The translations under genes and the position numbers were made by a program. A model generated the notes under the pieces. That model worked only from the letters and a program-made list of their open reading frames with translations, was not told the origin of the DNA and ran no database searches. A stretch of DNA of 64,000 nucleotides, from assembly GCF_017309185.1 (NCBI RefSeq), contig NZ_JAEKJZ010000002.1, forward strand, positions 248,001-312,000, read 5' to 3'. Below, one piece after another: positions 39,965-48,411 of this stretch. Position 1 is the first letter of the stretch. Each line of letters begins with the position of its first letter. Source of the DNA: Roseibium aggregatum (GTDB taxonomy: Bacteria > Pseudomonadota > Alphaproteobacteria > Rhizobiales > Stappiaceae).

Positions 39965-40894
39965 ATGGCTGACAAATCCGGCGGCGCTCCTCTCGACGAT
40001 TTGATGATGGCGATGGACGTGGTGGACACGCTCCGTCACGAGGAAGGTCAGGTCGCCCGTGAATTGAAGACGGACGAGCGCGACAAGGCCATGGTCGAAC
40101 GGCTCCGGCAGGTCTATGCCGCCCAGGGGATCGAGGTTCCGGACCGCATCCTCAAGGAGGGCGTCGAGGACCTGAAGCGCGACCGTTTCGTTTACGCGCC
40201 GCCGGCAGCCGGGTTCCAGCGCACTCTGGCGATGATCTACATCTCGCGCAGTACCTGGTCCAAGTGGCTCGCAGGCGTCCTGGCCGTGCTCGTGGTCGCC
40301 GCCGCCGCCTGGTATGTTCTGGTCGCCCTGCCCAAGCAACGGGCCGAAGCCGAGCTTCTCGCCTGGCTTCAGGCCTTGCCGGCAACCTATGGCGAGCTTG
40401 TGGACCGCATCGACGCGCTCACGGAGAACGCCGATATCGAGGCACAGGCGCAGCAGCTGGCGGGAGACGGCCGCCTCGCGCTCCAGGACGGTCAAAACGA
40501 GACCGCCTTCAAGGCGGAGGCGGACCTGCGCCAGCTCGCGGCGGATCTTCAGGAAGTCTTCGAAGTCCGGATCATCTCCCGCGAGGGCGTGCCGACGGGC
40601 ATCTCCCGGATCCCCCCGACGAACCGCAACACCGAAAACTACTATATCGTCGTCGAGGCGGTCGATCCGGACGGCGCCATTTTGAAACGCACCATCGTTT
40701 CAGAGGAAAACAACAAGTCCGAGAGTGTCGACAAATGGGGGCAGCGGGTCTCCAAGACGATCTATGACGCGGTCCGGCGCGACAAGATGGAGGACGGCAT
40801 CGTCCAGCAGGGCATTCTGGGCCAGAAGCGGCGCGGGGAGCTCGACATCAAATGGCGCGGCGGCGTTCAGGACGGAGCAATCACGGAATGGTAG
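39965..40894 (+). CDS. DUF6384-type single-pass membrane protein
   Basis: 309 residues. A charged cytoplasmic N-terminal domain (1-95, MDVVDTLRHEEGQVAREL) is followed by one transmembrane helix (about 101-122, WLAGVLAVLVVAAAAWYVLV), a helical segment (about 123-180) and a beta-rich C-terminal domain (about 185-309) with YYIVVEAVDPDG and VDKWGQRVSKTIYDAV. I assign DUF6384 from memory of this layout; the function is unknown. It is the middle gene of the three-gene coiled-coil cluster and could anchor the two cytoplasmic partners to the membrane. Confidence 0.78.
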   Translation: MADKSGGAPLDDLMMAMDVVDTLRHEEGQVARELKTDERDKAMVERLRQVYAAQGIEVPDRILKEGVEDLKRDRFVYAPPAAGFQRTLAMIYISRSTWSKWLAGVLAVLVVAAAAWYVLVALPKQRAEAELLAWLQALPATYGELVDRIDALTENADIEAQAQQLAGDGRLALQDGQNETAFKAEADLRQLAADLQEVFEVRIISREGVPTGISRIPPTNRNTENYYIVVEAVDPDGAILKRTIVSEENNKSESVDKWGQRVSKTIYDAVRRDKMEDGIVQQGILGQKRRGELDIKWRGGVQDGAITEW

Positions 40895-40931
40895 GGGCTC
40901 CGGACCGACCCAGAGATCAGGAGACTAGGCA

Positions 40932-42389
40932 ATGCTGACCGGACGGCAGACACTTGGCACGATCGAGCAGTCTCTTGCCGACCTGCGCCGCGAGGAGGCT
41001 GAGCTCAGCAAGCGCATCGAGCGTGCGACGCGGGCGCTGACCGACCTTCAGGAGCGTCAAAGCGAAGCCTATCGCGACCTGGCCCGGTTCCGCCTCGATA
41101 CGGATGCCGCGGGCACGCTGAACACCCGGCTGGACAGCGCCGCGCGCGAAGCCCGGAGGCTGCTCGACAAACGCAGCGCCGACTACAAGGTCTTGACCGA
41201 GCAACTGCGCGATTGCGAAACGGAACGCAGCCAGCTCCAGAAAAAGCGCCTGGAACTGGACAATGCCCGCGACGCGGCCGAGAACCAGATGGACGAACTG
41301 ATGGAGGCGGTCGACGACCGGCTCGAAAAGGACAGCGCCTATCTTGCCCAGCGCGAAGCCACCGAAGCCGCGACGGCAACCGCCGAAGCCGCTGCGGAAA
41401 AGGCGCGAACGTCCGAACAGGACCGCCAGCAAAAGGGCAAGGCCTACGAGGCCGACCCCTTGTTTCTCTATCTCTGGCAGCGCGGTTTCGGAACACCGGA
41501 CTACAATTGCCGGGGTCTGATCCGATCGCTCGACGGATGGGTTGCCGGCCTGATCCGGTATCATGACGCACGGGCGAACTACGCCATGCTGACCGGAATA
41601 CCCGAGCGGGTGGCGAAACACGCGGAACGTTGCGCCGAAATCGCGGAACAGGAAGAAGCCAAGCTCGCCGAATTCAGCCGTAATGCGATGACCGACGCGG
41701 CCGGCGCCGACCTGGTCGGCACGATCGAAACAAACAGCGAGGAAATCGACCGGATCGACGGCGAGCTCGATGCGCTCGACCGGCGGATCGAGACGCTGTC
41801 CAGCGCGCTCGCGGAGTTTTCCGGCGGAGAGGACTCCGACTTCCAGAAAGCGGAGGAACATCTCGGCCTGTCTCTACAATCCGACGACCTCAACGACCTG
41901 TTGCGGATAGCCCTCGACACGCCCTCGCCGGAAGACGAAAAGATCATTCAGCGCATCCAGGATTTCAAGGAACGGGTCGAACAGGTCGCGCGAGAAATCC
42001 GTCAGGACAGGGAGTTGCAGCGCGACATCGGCCGGCGCCGCGCGGAACTGGCCGACGTCATCAAGCGGTTCCGGTCCAAAGGGTACGGCAGCTGGGACTC
42101 CACCTTTTCCGACGACAACCTGACAACGGTTCTTTTGAGCGAACTTCTCAAGGGCGCCATTACCGGGGCGGACTATTGGGCACGCGCGGAACGCTCCCAT
42201 CGGCGGCGCAAACCGCGTGGCCGGCGCGTCGCCTTCCCCCAAGGAACGGGCCTGCCGAAATCAATGGGCGGCTTCGGCGGGTTCGGCGGCCCTACGGGAC
42301 GCAAGTCCGGTGGCAGTTTCGGCGGTGGCGGCTTCAAAAGCGGGGGCAGTTTCGGCGGAGGCGGGTTCAAGACGGGCGACAGTTTCTGA
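40932..42389 (+). CDS. coiled-coil protein with Gly/Phe-rich tandem tail
   Basis: 485 residues. Residues 1-170 form a long coiled coil (heptad-like, Glu/Arg/Ala/Leu-rich). Residues about 170-400 form a mixed helical body (DPLFLYLWQRGFGTPDYN). A basic stretch (RAERSHRRRKPRGRR, about 425-440) precedes a low-complexity tail in which SGGSFGGGGFK occurs twice, ending KTGDSF. Such tails can mediate self-association or membrane-surface binding. No family recognised. The 37-bp gap after the DUF6384 gene supports an operon. Confidence 0.78.
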   Translation: MLTGRQTLGTIEQSLADLRREEAELSKRIERATRALTDLQERQSEAYRDLARFRLDTDAAGTLNTRLDSAAREARRLLDKRSADYKVLTEQLRDCETERSQLQKKRLELDNARDAAENQMDELMEAVDDRLEKDSAYLAQREATEAATATAEAAAEKARTSEQDRQQKGKAYEADPLFLYLWQRGFGTPDYNCRGLIRSLDGWVAGLIRYHDARANYAMLTGIPERVAKHAERCAEIAEQEEAKLAEFSRNAMTDAAGADLVGTIETNSEEIDRIDGELDALDRRIETLSSALAEFSGGEDSDFQKAEEHLGLSLQSDDLNDLLRIALDTPSPEDEKIIQRIQDFKERVEQVAREIRQDRELQRDIGRRRAELADVIKRFRSKGYGSWDSTFSDDNLTTVLLSELLKGAITGADYWARAERSHRRRKPRGRRVAFPQGTGLPKSMGGFGGFGGPTGRKSGGSFGGGGFKSGGSFGGGGFKTGDSF

Positions 42390-42669
42390 CCGGCAAGGCC
42401 CCGCGAAAACGTCTTGCGGCAAAAGATCCGGCTTTGCCCATGTCCCGCCACAAGGCTTCGTTAGGAGAGTTGTGTCAGTTTCTGACAGGGGGATACAAGA
42501 ACCGGGAAATCCCGCTTGGTTGAACGCCCACCATGTCATGGGGAACAACGTCCGTTTGTGCTTGCAACCGGTCGAGAGCTTACAAGTTGAACGAATGAGG
42601 GTCTTGCGGGTACAGGTGATCTGGAAAAGATCAGCACCCGAAATGACGATTTAAAATCTGGAACAGCCG

Positions 42670-43161
42670 ATGCGACACATTGTATTTCTTAGCCTGAGCG
42701 CCTTCGCCCTCGCCGCTTGCCAGTCCTCCCAGCAGTCGTCGACCCGTCCAGATCAGCCGCAATTGAGCGTGCCTGCTGGCGCCCAGAGCATCAACATTGC
42801 GGCCGCGCCGGAAGCGGTCCGCTCCGCACTTGTGGCCGGCGCGCAGGAAAAAGGCACCGTGGTGTTGCAGAACGAGCCGAACATGGTCGTCATGGAGCGG
42901 ACCATGACTGGAGAAAACCCTGCCCTGGACAGCGAGTTCGGCCCCTCCGACAACGGCCAGCGCGTGATCCGCATTCGGGTCCGCTTTTCCGGTGCGGCCT
43001 GCCAGACGCTTGCCGTGCAGGACCTCGCGGTCATCAACAACGTGCGCACCGCTCTTGAACAAAGTTTCGTTCTGCCCGGCAACCCGAACACCATGCAAAG
43101 CCTGCAGGGTCTGAAGTCGCGCGCCGAGCGATCCAGTTCGTGCCCGCCGGTATCTTCCTGA
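42670..43161 (+). CDS. putative lipoprotein, unknown function
   Basis: 163 residues. MRHIVFLSLSAFALAAC is a lipoprotein signal with the acylated Cys at 17. A Ser/Gln-rich linker (CQSSQQSSTRPDQ) precedes a compact domain (about 38-150) with AAAPEAVRSALVAGAQEKGT and IRIRVRFSGAACQTLA. It would be anchored in the periplasmic face of a membrane. No function known. It is about 280 bp after the coiled-coil cluster, so it is probably a separate unit. Confidence 0.8.
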   Translation: MRHIVFLSLSAFALAACQSSQQSSTRPDQPQLSVPAGAQSINIAAAPEAVRSALVAGAQEKGTVVLQNEPNMVVMERTMTGENPALDSEFGPSDNGQRVIRIRVRFSGAACQTLAVQDLAVINNVRTALEQSFVLPGNPNTMQSLQGLKSRAERSSSCPPVSS

Positions 43162-43201
43162 CCGCATGGGTGTAATCCCCGGCGCGTATGCCGGGACGGC
43201 T

Positions 43202-43933
43202 TCAGGTTTCCGTCAGCGTCAGCAATATGTCCGCGTACCAGGCGCAATTGAGACCGAGTGCCTCATCGAGTTCCATGTCCCGCGTTCCCACGTCGAGCCG
43301 GGCCGAATGGACGCCAAGCAGCTTCCAGGGAAGGTCCTTGTCGTCTCCTTCGGGTCCGGGCACGCGCATCACCACGGGCGCGCCGCTAATACCACGGTGC
43401 GTCCTTCCATCGGTTAGGAAATACCCCATCCCCTGAAAGCGGAACCCGAAGGACGAGGCGACCACCGCCTGGCGGACCACGGGCATATGATGCAGGGAAT
43501 CGTGAAAGCCGAGCGGAAACCCGACAACCAGCACGGAGGAACCGATCTCGACATGGTCCTCAGGGTCGCAAAGGTGTTCCGGCCCGAAAGCCCGGTAAAG
43601 GAATTTCTCCGGCAGAGCGCTCTTTTCGATTTCGATCATGGCGACATCAATGTCCCCCGCCGTGTCGGTCCCCTGGCGCCAAAGGCGTTGGCCGTTCCGG
43701 TAAAGCGGTACGGAAAACGCGACGGCCTCGGCCAGGTTTTCAGGATCGCTGTGTAGCTCGATTTCGATCCGGGACGGTCGATGATTGCTTGCCTCGTCGA
43801 TCATCACATGCCGGCTGGTCGCCAGATACAGCCGGTTTTCACGCTGAAAAAAGAACCCGCTGGCATTCGTCATGTGCCGTGTTCCATCGAAGGTGGAAAC
43901 CCGTGGCACGGTCAGCAGAACGGGATCGATCAT
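43202..43933 (-). CDS. trypsin-like serine protease
   Basis: 243 residues with a chymotrypsin-fold triad: His in YLATSRHV (about 43), Asp in GDIDVAMIEI (about 98) and Ser in THRGISGAPVVM (about 187). There is no signal peptide or membrane segment, so a cytoplasmic location is predicted, which is unusual for this fold. A GGAGAAAG ribosome site precedes the ATG at 43933. The target is unknown. It ends 40 bp from the convergent lipoprotein gene. Confidence 0.85.
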   Translation of the reverse strand: MIDPVLLTVPRVSTFDGTRHMTNASGFFFQRENRLYLATSRHVMIDEASNHRPSRIEIELHSDPENLAEAVAFSVPLYRNGQRLWRQGTDTAGDIDVAMIEIEKSALPEKFLYRAFGPEHLCDPEDHVEIGSSVLVVGFPLGFHDSLHHMPVVRQAVVASSFGFRFQGMGYFLTDGRTHRGISGAPVVMRVPGPEGDDKDLPWKLLGVHSARLDVGTRDMELDEALGLNCAWYADILLTLTET

Positions 43934-44093
43934 TGTTTTCTTTCTCCAGGTCGCGGCAGTCTAACGAATAACACCGGTGGCCCCGGATCGTTCCCGAACA
44001 ACCGAGTGGCGCAAGCAAGAACGGCGGCTTTCAAGGCGTGCAATCCGGTGTAGCATATCCATGTGTTTCCAGAATCGCATTGCCGGAAATGAG

Positions 44094-44705
44094 ATGCCAA
44101 CAATCTACCAGTTGAAATCCCGCTTTCAGGATCTGCTCCGGCCCATCTGCCGGAAACTTGCCGCCGCCGGTGTCACCGCCAATCAGGTGACCGTTGCTGC
44201 GCTTGTGCTGTCCGTGCTGGAAGGGCTTGCGCTCTGGCTTTTCCCGGGAGCCCCGCTGCCGCTTTTGCTCCTGGCCCCGGTCCTGTTCATCCGCATGGGC
44301 CTCAACGCGATTGACGGCATGCTGGCGCGCGAGCACGGCCAGAAGTCCGATCTCGGCGCTATCCTCAACGAACTCGGCGATGTGCTCGCCGACGCGGCGC
44401 TCTACCTGCCCTTCGCCCTTGTGCCCGCCATGATGCCGGACCTGGTGATCGGTCTCGTCGTCCTGGGACTTGTCGGTGAGATGACCGGGGTTGTCGCGGT
44501 GATGATCGGAGCTTCCCGGCGGTATGACGGCCCCTTCGGCAAGAGCGACCGGGCAGCGCTCTTCGGTCTTTGCGGGTTTCTCGTCGGCCTCGGCCTGAGC
44601 GCCCCCCTCCTCTACCAGTTTCTCTTCGGCGCCGGCCTGCTTCTGTCCGCCGTCACAATCGTCAACCGGGCCCGCGCTGCGCTCAAGGAGAGTTCGCCTT
44701 CATGA
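44094..44705 (+). CDS. CDP-alcohol phosphatidyltransferase family protein with altered acid residues
   Basis: 203 residues with about six transmembrane helices. The family motif D-x2-D-G-x2-A-R-x8-G-x3-D-x3-D is present as Asn71-x2-Asp74-Gly75-x2-Ala78-Arg79 ... Gly88-x3-Asn92-x3-Asp96, so two of the four usual Asp are Asn. It overlaps the CdsA gene by ATGA, with an acyltransferase after that, an arrangement like E. coli ynbAB. It probably transfers an alcohol headgroup from a CDP-activated donor at the inner membrane; which lipid is unknown. The start at 44094 follows a GGAAAT site; ATG 44061 is an alternative. Confidence 0.86.
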   Translation: MPTIYQLKSRFQDLLRPICRKLAAAGVTANQVTVAALVLSVLEGLALWLFPGAPLPLLLLAPVLFIRMGLNAIDGMLAREHGQKSDLGAILNELGDVLADAALYLPFALVPAMMPDLVIGLVVLGLVGEMTGVVAVMIGASRRYDGPFGKSDRAALFGLCGFLVGLGLSAPLLYQFLFGAGLLLSAVTIVNRARAALKESSPS

Positions 44706-45628
44706 CCCTGCTTCCGATTCACTGGGCCCTGATCGGCATCTGGGGACTGCTCGCGGCCGCAAGCGTGCTTGTTCTCTGGATTTCAAGCCGGTCGAAGAAA
44801 AACGTGACCGAACTCGTCCAGCGCACCCAGAGCTGGTGGGTGATGGTCGCGGTCTTCACGCTGGCGTTTCTGGTCGGCAAGACCGTTTCGGTCGTCGTCT
44901 TCGCACTGGTGAGCTTTCTGGCGCTCAAGGAATATTTTTCGATGATCCCGACCCGGCGCGCCGACCGGCGGGTGCTCTTCTGGGCCTATCTCGCCATTCC
45001 GGTTCAGTATTTCTGGGTCTACGACAGTTATTACGGCATGTTCGCGGTCTTCATCCCCGTCTACATGTTCCTGTTCCTGCCGTTCGCCAGCCTGCTCTCC
45101 CAGCAGACGGACGGGTTCCTGCGCGCGGTCGGCACGCTCAACTGGGGTCTGATGCTCTGCGTCTTTTCCATCAGCCACGCAGCCTTTCTCCTGATCCTGC
45201 CGCCAACGCCCCAAAGCAGCGCCGGCGGGCCCGGCCTGCTGCTGTTTCTCGTCTTCCTGACCCAGTTCAACGACGTCGCCCAATACACCTGGGGCAAGCT
45301 GTTCGGCCGCCGCAAGATCATTCCCGGCGTCAGTCCCAATAAGACCTGGGAAGGGTTTCTGGGCGGGGTTGCGACCACGTTCGTCCTGGCGCTTCTGACG
45401 GCCCCGCTGGTCACCCCGTTCGATCTGGCCCATGCGGCGGCGGCCGGGCTGCTCATCCCCGTCGCGGGTTTCGTCGGCGACGTGACGGTTTCCGCGCTGA
45501 AGCGCGATCTCGGCGTGAAGGACACCGGCAGCCTGATCCCCGGCCACGGCGGTATCCTGGACCGCATCGACAGCCTCACCTTCACGGCTCCCCTGTTCTT
45601 TCACTTCACAAGGTATTTCTACTATTAG
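44702..45628 (+). CDS. phosphatidate cytidylyltransferase (CdsA family)
   Basis: 308 residues with about eight transmembrane helices. The C-terminal CdsA signature is intact: VSPNKTWEGFLGG and SALKRDLGVKDTG followed by SLIPGHGGILDRIDS. It should make CDP-diacylglycerol, or a related CDP-lipid, from phosphatidate and CTP. It is co-translated with the CDP-alcohol transferase (ATGA overlap) and followed by PlsC. It is probably a paralogue of the housekeeping CdsA, which is usually found next to uppS and dxr. Confidence 0.93.
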   Translation: MTLLPIHWALIGIWGLLAAASVLVLWISSRSKKNVTELVQRTQSWWVMVAVFTLAFLVGKTVSVVVFALVSFLALKEYFSMIPTRRADRRVLFWAYLAIPVQYFWVYDSYYGMFAVFIPVYMFLFLPFASLLSQQTDGFLRAVGTLNWGLMLCVFSISHAAFLLILPPTPQSSAGGPGLLLFLVFLTQFNDVAQYTWGKLFGRRKIIPGVSPNKTWEGFLGGVATTFVLALLTAPLVTPFDLAHAAAAGLLIPVAGFVGDVTVSALKRDLGVKDTGSLIPGHGGILDRIDSLTFTAPLFFHFTRYFYY

Positions 45629-45639
45629 GAGGTGGAAAA

Positions 45640-45675
45640 ATGCGTCCGCTCAGCCAAACGCCGGGAGCCGCCTGA
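45640..45675 (+). other. 11-codon leader frame with ideal ribosome site before plsC-like gene
   Basis: AGGAGG (45627-45632) lies 7 nt before an ATG that encodes MRPLSQTPGAA and then stops, 4 nt before the acyltransferase ATG. It could be a leader peptide for translational coupling. Confidence 0.45.
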
Positions 45676-45679
45676 CCCG

Positions 45680-46309
45680 ATGCTCCAGAAGATCTTCTAC
45701 CTCTTCGTCAAGATCGCGGTTCTGTTCCTGCTCGGCCTCAACGTCCGGCGCAAGGAGCTGCTGCCGTCGGACGGTCCGGCGATTGTCGTCGCCAACCACA
45801 ACAGCCACCTGGACACGATGGTGCTGATGGCCCTGATGCCGCTATCGAAGCTGAAGGACATCAAGCCTGTCGCCGCCGCCGACTATTTTTTCTCCTCCCC
45901 CTGGAAGGCCTGGTTCTCGGAAAACGTCCTCGGCATCATTCCGGTTGACCGGGGCGGCGCGAACCGGACCAACGATCCCCTGGAAGGCTGCTACCGGGCC
46001 TTGAACGAAGGCAAGGTGCTGATCCTCTTTCCCGAAGGCTCCCGGGGTGAACCGGAACAGATGACCGGGCTGAAAAAGGGTGTTTCCTACCTGGCCGAAA
46101 AGTTTCCCGAAGCTCCGGTCGTTCCCGTCTTCACCCACGGCCTCGGCAAGGCCCTGCCCAAGGGCTCGTTTCTGCTCGTCCCGTTTTTCTGCGACATTTT
46201 CATCGACGAACCAATGACTTGGGAGGGAAACCGGATTCAGTTCATGAACCTGCTCCAGGAGCGTTTTTCGGTCCTCTCCAGGGAAAAAAACTTTGCGCCC
46301 TGGGAGTAA
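45680..46309 (+). CDS. 1-acyl-sn-glycerol-3-phosphate acyltransferase family protein (PlsC-like)
   Basis: 209 residues. The acyltransferase motifs are NHNSHLD (His40, Asp45), a GIIPVDRGG block and FPEGSRGEPE (about 117). It should transfer an acyl chain to a lysophospholipid-type acceptor at the inner membrane. The start is set at ATG 45680. An in-frame GTG at 45632 would add 16 residues but overlaps the AGGAGG site. It is third in the CDP-alcohol transferase, CdsA, PlsC cluster. Confidence 0.9.
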   Translation: MLQKIFYLFVKIAVLFLLGLNVRRKELLPSDGPAIVVANHNSHLDTMVLMALMPLSKLKDIKPVAAADYFFSSPWKAWFSENVLGIIPVDRGGANRTNDPLEGCYRALNEGKVLILFPEGSRGEPEQMTGLKKGVSYLAEKFPEAPVVPVFTHGLGKALPKGSFLLVPFFCDIFIDEPMTWEGNRIQFMNLLQERFSVLSREKNFAPWE

Positions 46310-46838
46310 GACGCTCGCGGCCCTCTGGGGCCTGGCCGAGGCGACGGTCTTTTTCATCGTTCCCGATGTTCTTCTGACCTGCCTCGCGCTTTCGTCTCTC
46401 AAAAAAGCGCTTTGGGCCAGTCTCGCCGCCGCCCTCGCAGCCGTGTTGGGCGGAGTGCTGGTCTGGGTCTGCGCTGCCGGGTTCCCGGAAGCAACATTCG
46501 CCTTTCTGCGTCATGTGCCTGGCATTTCAAACGCCACCTTCGCCACGGTTCGGGACCTTCTCGCGCAAGGCCTCTTTCCCGGCATGCTTCAAGGGGCCTT
46601 TACCGGCGTGCCCTACAAGATCTTCGCGGCGGAAGCCGGCGCCACCGGTAGTAACCCCGTGCTTTTTGCCGTTGTATCGCCACTCGTCAGATTCCCGAGA
46701 TTTGCGATCATGTCGCTGATCGCTTTCGGACTGTCCGGACTTGTCGGAACACGCCTTTCATCCCGCCGGAAGACAATGGTCTGTCTCACGCTCTGGGCCA
46801 TGTTTTATGTCGCCTATTTCAGGGTTGTCGGGTGGTGA
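46293..46838 (+). CDS. small inner-membrane protein, unknown function
   Basis: 181 residues with four to five hydrophobic helices (LAALWGLAEATVFFIVPDVL, SLAAALAAVLGGVLVWVCA, and two near the C-terminus). It starts at a TTG that overlaps the PlsC-like gene by 17 nt, with an AGGGA site upstream, implying coupled translation. The segment GLFPGMLQGAFTGVPYKIFA resembles no family I can name with confidence. It is the last gene of the lipid cluster and may share that pathway. Confidence 0.7.
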   Translation: MRPGSKTLAALWGLAEATVFFIVPDVLLTCLALSSLKKALWASLAAALAAVLGGVLVWVCAAGFPEATFAFLRHVPGISNATFATVRDLLAQGLFPGMLQGAFTGVPYKIFAAEAGATGSNPVLFAVVSPLVRFPRFAIMSLIAFGLSGLVGTRLSSRRKTMVCLTLWAMFYVAYFRVVGW

Positions 46839-46979
46839 GCGCATGTCCTCACCTGCCGAAAGGCAGGTGGTCGCGGCATTGAGATCAACCGGCCGCGAAT
46901 GCTGCCTTTTGTCCGCCACGTTCTCGATTATCATGTGATCCAGGTTTTTTAAATTTTTAATTGCAGAAGAGCGAACGAC

Positions 46980-47951
46980 ATGGGTTCCGACTATTTTCAA
47001 CAGGCGGCGGATGCCGCGGGCAAGGCATTTACCGACCTTGGGGACACCCTCGAGAAAAAAGCGTTGTCGACGCTTCAGTCAAAGAACGCCGACGGCATTC
47101 CGGCTCATCCTCTGGCAAACATGGCGAATGCGCATTTGCGCAAGGACAAGTCCAGCGCGGCACTCTTGCAGGCAGCCATCGACCACCTGACGGCAAAGGC
47201 AAAGACATCGGCCGCTTTCACCGCCGAAGACAAGGCCTTCATGAAGTCGCTTTACGAGTCCTTCTGGTATGGGGGAACCTACAAGGGCTACTATGAGGCG
47301 GCCATACTCGCGAACCACTATGTGAATGGAGGCGGGGCAAGGCTCTTCATCAACGCCGACTGCTACATCGGATCCGTGATCGTGCGCGACACGATGGCGG
47401 CAATGGTCGATTACCTGAAATCGAAGGGGATCCCGGCAACCGGGCATATTGAGCTTGTCAGTTCGAACCCGCAATTCCTCGGCTCAAGCGCGGCGAGCGG
47501 CCTGAAACGCAAAGGCCGGAAACTGAACAGCCAGGGCTATATCCTGCCGGAAGGCGCGCTTTTGACCGAACAGGACAATCTCAGGCTCAAGAACGCGGAT
47601 CACCGGTTCTTTCTCAAGGTCACAGCCAGGAAGACCGGCCGCATACAAAGTTTGAAGGACACCCTTACCGGCCTCAACAACAGCTGGAACAGCGGCCTTC
47701 AGGGCAATATCCACGCCGCTCTGGGCATTGGCGCAACCGAGACCTCGATAGAGAAGCTGAAAACCCTGAACGACGACTATGCGCTCTACTGGAGCGTCGA
47801 AAGCCTCTATGATTTTGAGCCGTTTCCCAAACCCTATTACACGAATCTGCCGATTGCCCAAGGAGTCGTCCTGAAGCTGCCGGACGGATTGTCTCATTAT
47901 TTGACAAAGGTCGGCGTCGCCAAAGACTTTCACTACTATTCCGAATGGTGA
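46980..47951 (+). CDS. hypothetical protein, 323 aa, paired with a lipoprotein gene
   Basis: Not recognised. The N-terminus is helical (DYFQQAADAAGKAFTDLGD). The middle contains ESFWYGGTYKGYYEAA, and the C-terminus contains DYALYWSVESLYDFEPFPK and ends FHYYSEW, rich in Tyr and Trp. No signal peptide or membrane helix. An AGAAGAG ribosome site precedes the ATG. The next gene, a lipoprotein, starts 4 nt after the stop. A protein without a signal followed directly by a small lipoprotein is a pattern seen in effector and immunity pairs, but this is a guess. Confidence 0.7.
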   Translation: MGSDYFQQAADAAGKAFTDLGDTLEKKALSTLQSKNADGIPAHPLANMANAHLRKDKSSAALLQAAIDHLTAKAKTSAAFTAEDKAFMKSLYESFWYGGTYKGYYEAAILANHYVNGGGARLFINADCYIGSVIVRDTMAAMVDYLKSKGIPATGHIELVSSNPQFLGSSAASGLKRKGRKLNSQGYILPEGALLTEQDNLRLKNADHRFFLKVTARKTGRIQSLKDTLTGLNNSWNSGLQGNIHAALGIGATETSIEKLKTLNDDYALYWSVESLYDFEPFPKPYYTNLPIAQGVVLKLPDGLSHYLTKVGVAKDFHYYSEW

Positions 47952-47955
47952 CACC

Positions 47956-48369
47956 TTGATTTGCCTGAAAACTCCGCAACGGCTCCTCGGCATGGCCGCC
48001 CTGGCCTTGCTGACGGTCTCATGCGACCGTGACGCCGCCGAAAACGACACCCGCCCGTGCCACGATCTGGATATTCTGACCGAATACAAAAATCCCGACC
48101 TCCCGGCGCAGGACAAGATGCTCGTCCTCAGGCAGAGCGGTTTTCAGGACAAGGCCTTCATTCTCGAACTCTACGCCGCCGGCACGACGTTCGACACCTG
48201 TAACAGGAGTTCGAACGAGCCCATGACGCAACTCCTCGTCGACCCAGAGGAAGGCGCTTTGCAGGCAATCGTTCTCAAGGGGCAGGACTTGCAGCTGGTC
48301 CGGCAAGACGGTGACCCCACACCGGAGCGGCCGATCGCCGACCTTTCGGTGCGGGTTCTGCCTGACTGA
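47956..48369 (+). CDS. small putative lipoprotein, unknown function
   Basis: 137 residues from a TTG at 47956 with GGTGA just upstream; the only later in-frame ATG (47992) would cut the signal. The lipobox LLTVSC puts the acylated Cys at 23. The mature part has three further Cys and a compact, probably beta-rich domain (MLVLRQSGFQDKAFILELY, LQAIVLKGQDLQLV). No family recognised. It is tightly coupled to the preceding 323-residue protein. Confidence 0.7.
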   Translation: MICLKTPQRLLGMAALALLTVSCDRDAAENDTRPCHDLDILTEYKNPDLPAQDKMLVLRQSGFQDKAFILELYAAGTTFDTCNRSSNEPMTQLLVDPEEGALQAIVLKGQDLQLVRQDGDPTPERPIADLSVRVLPD

Positions 48370-48411
48370 GAACCAGAACGGCAAGGCGGTCTTGAGTTTA
48401 CGGGGCGCCGA

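Noticed and set aside
45632-45680. Possible frameshift at the start of the PlsC-like gene
   Set aside because: The ATG at 45680 gives a protein that already starts at the usual place for this family, so no frameshift is needed; a leader peptide explains the short frame better.
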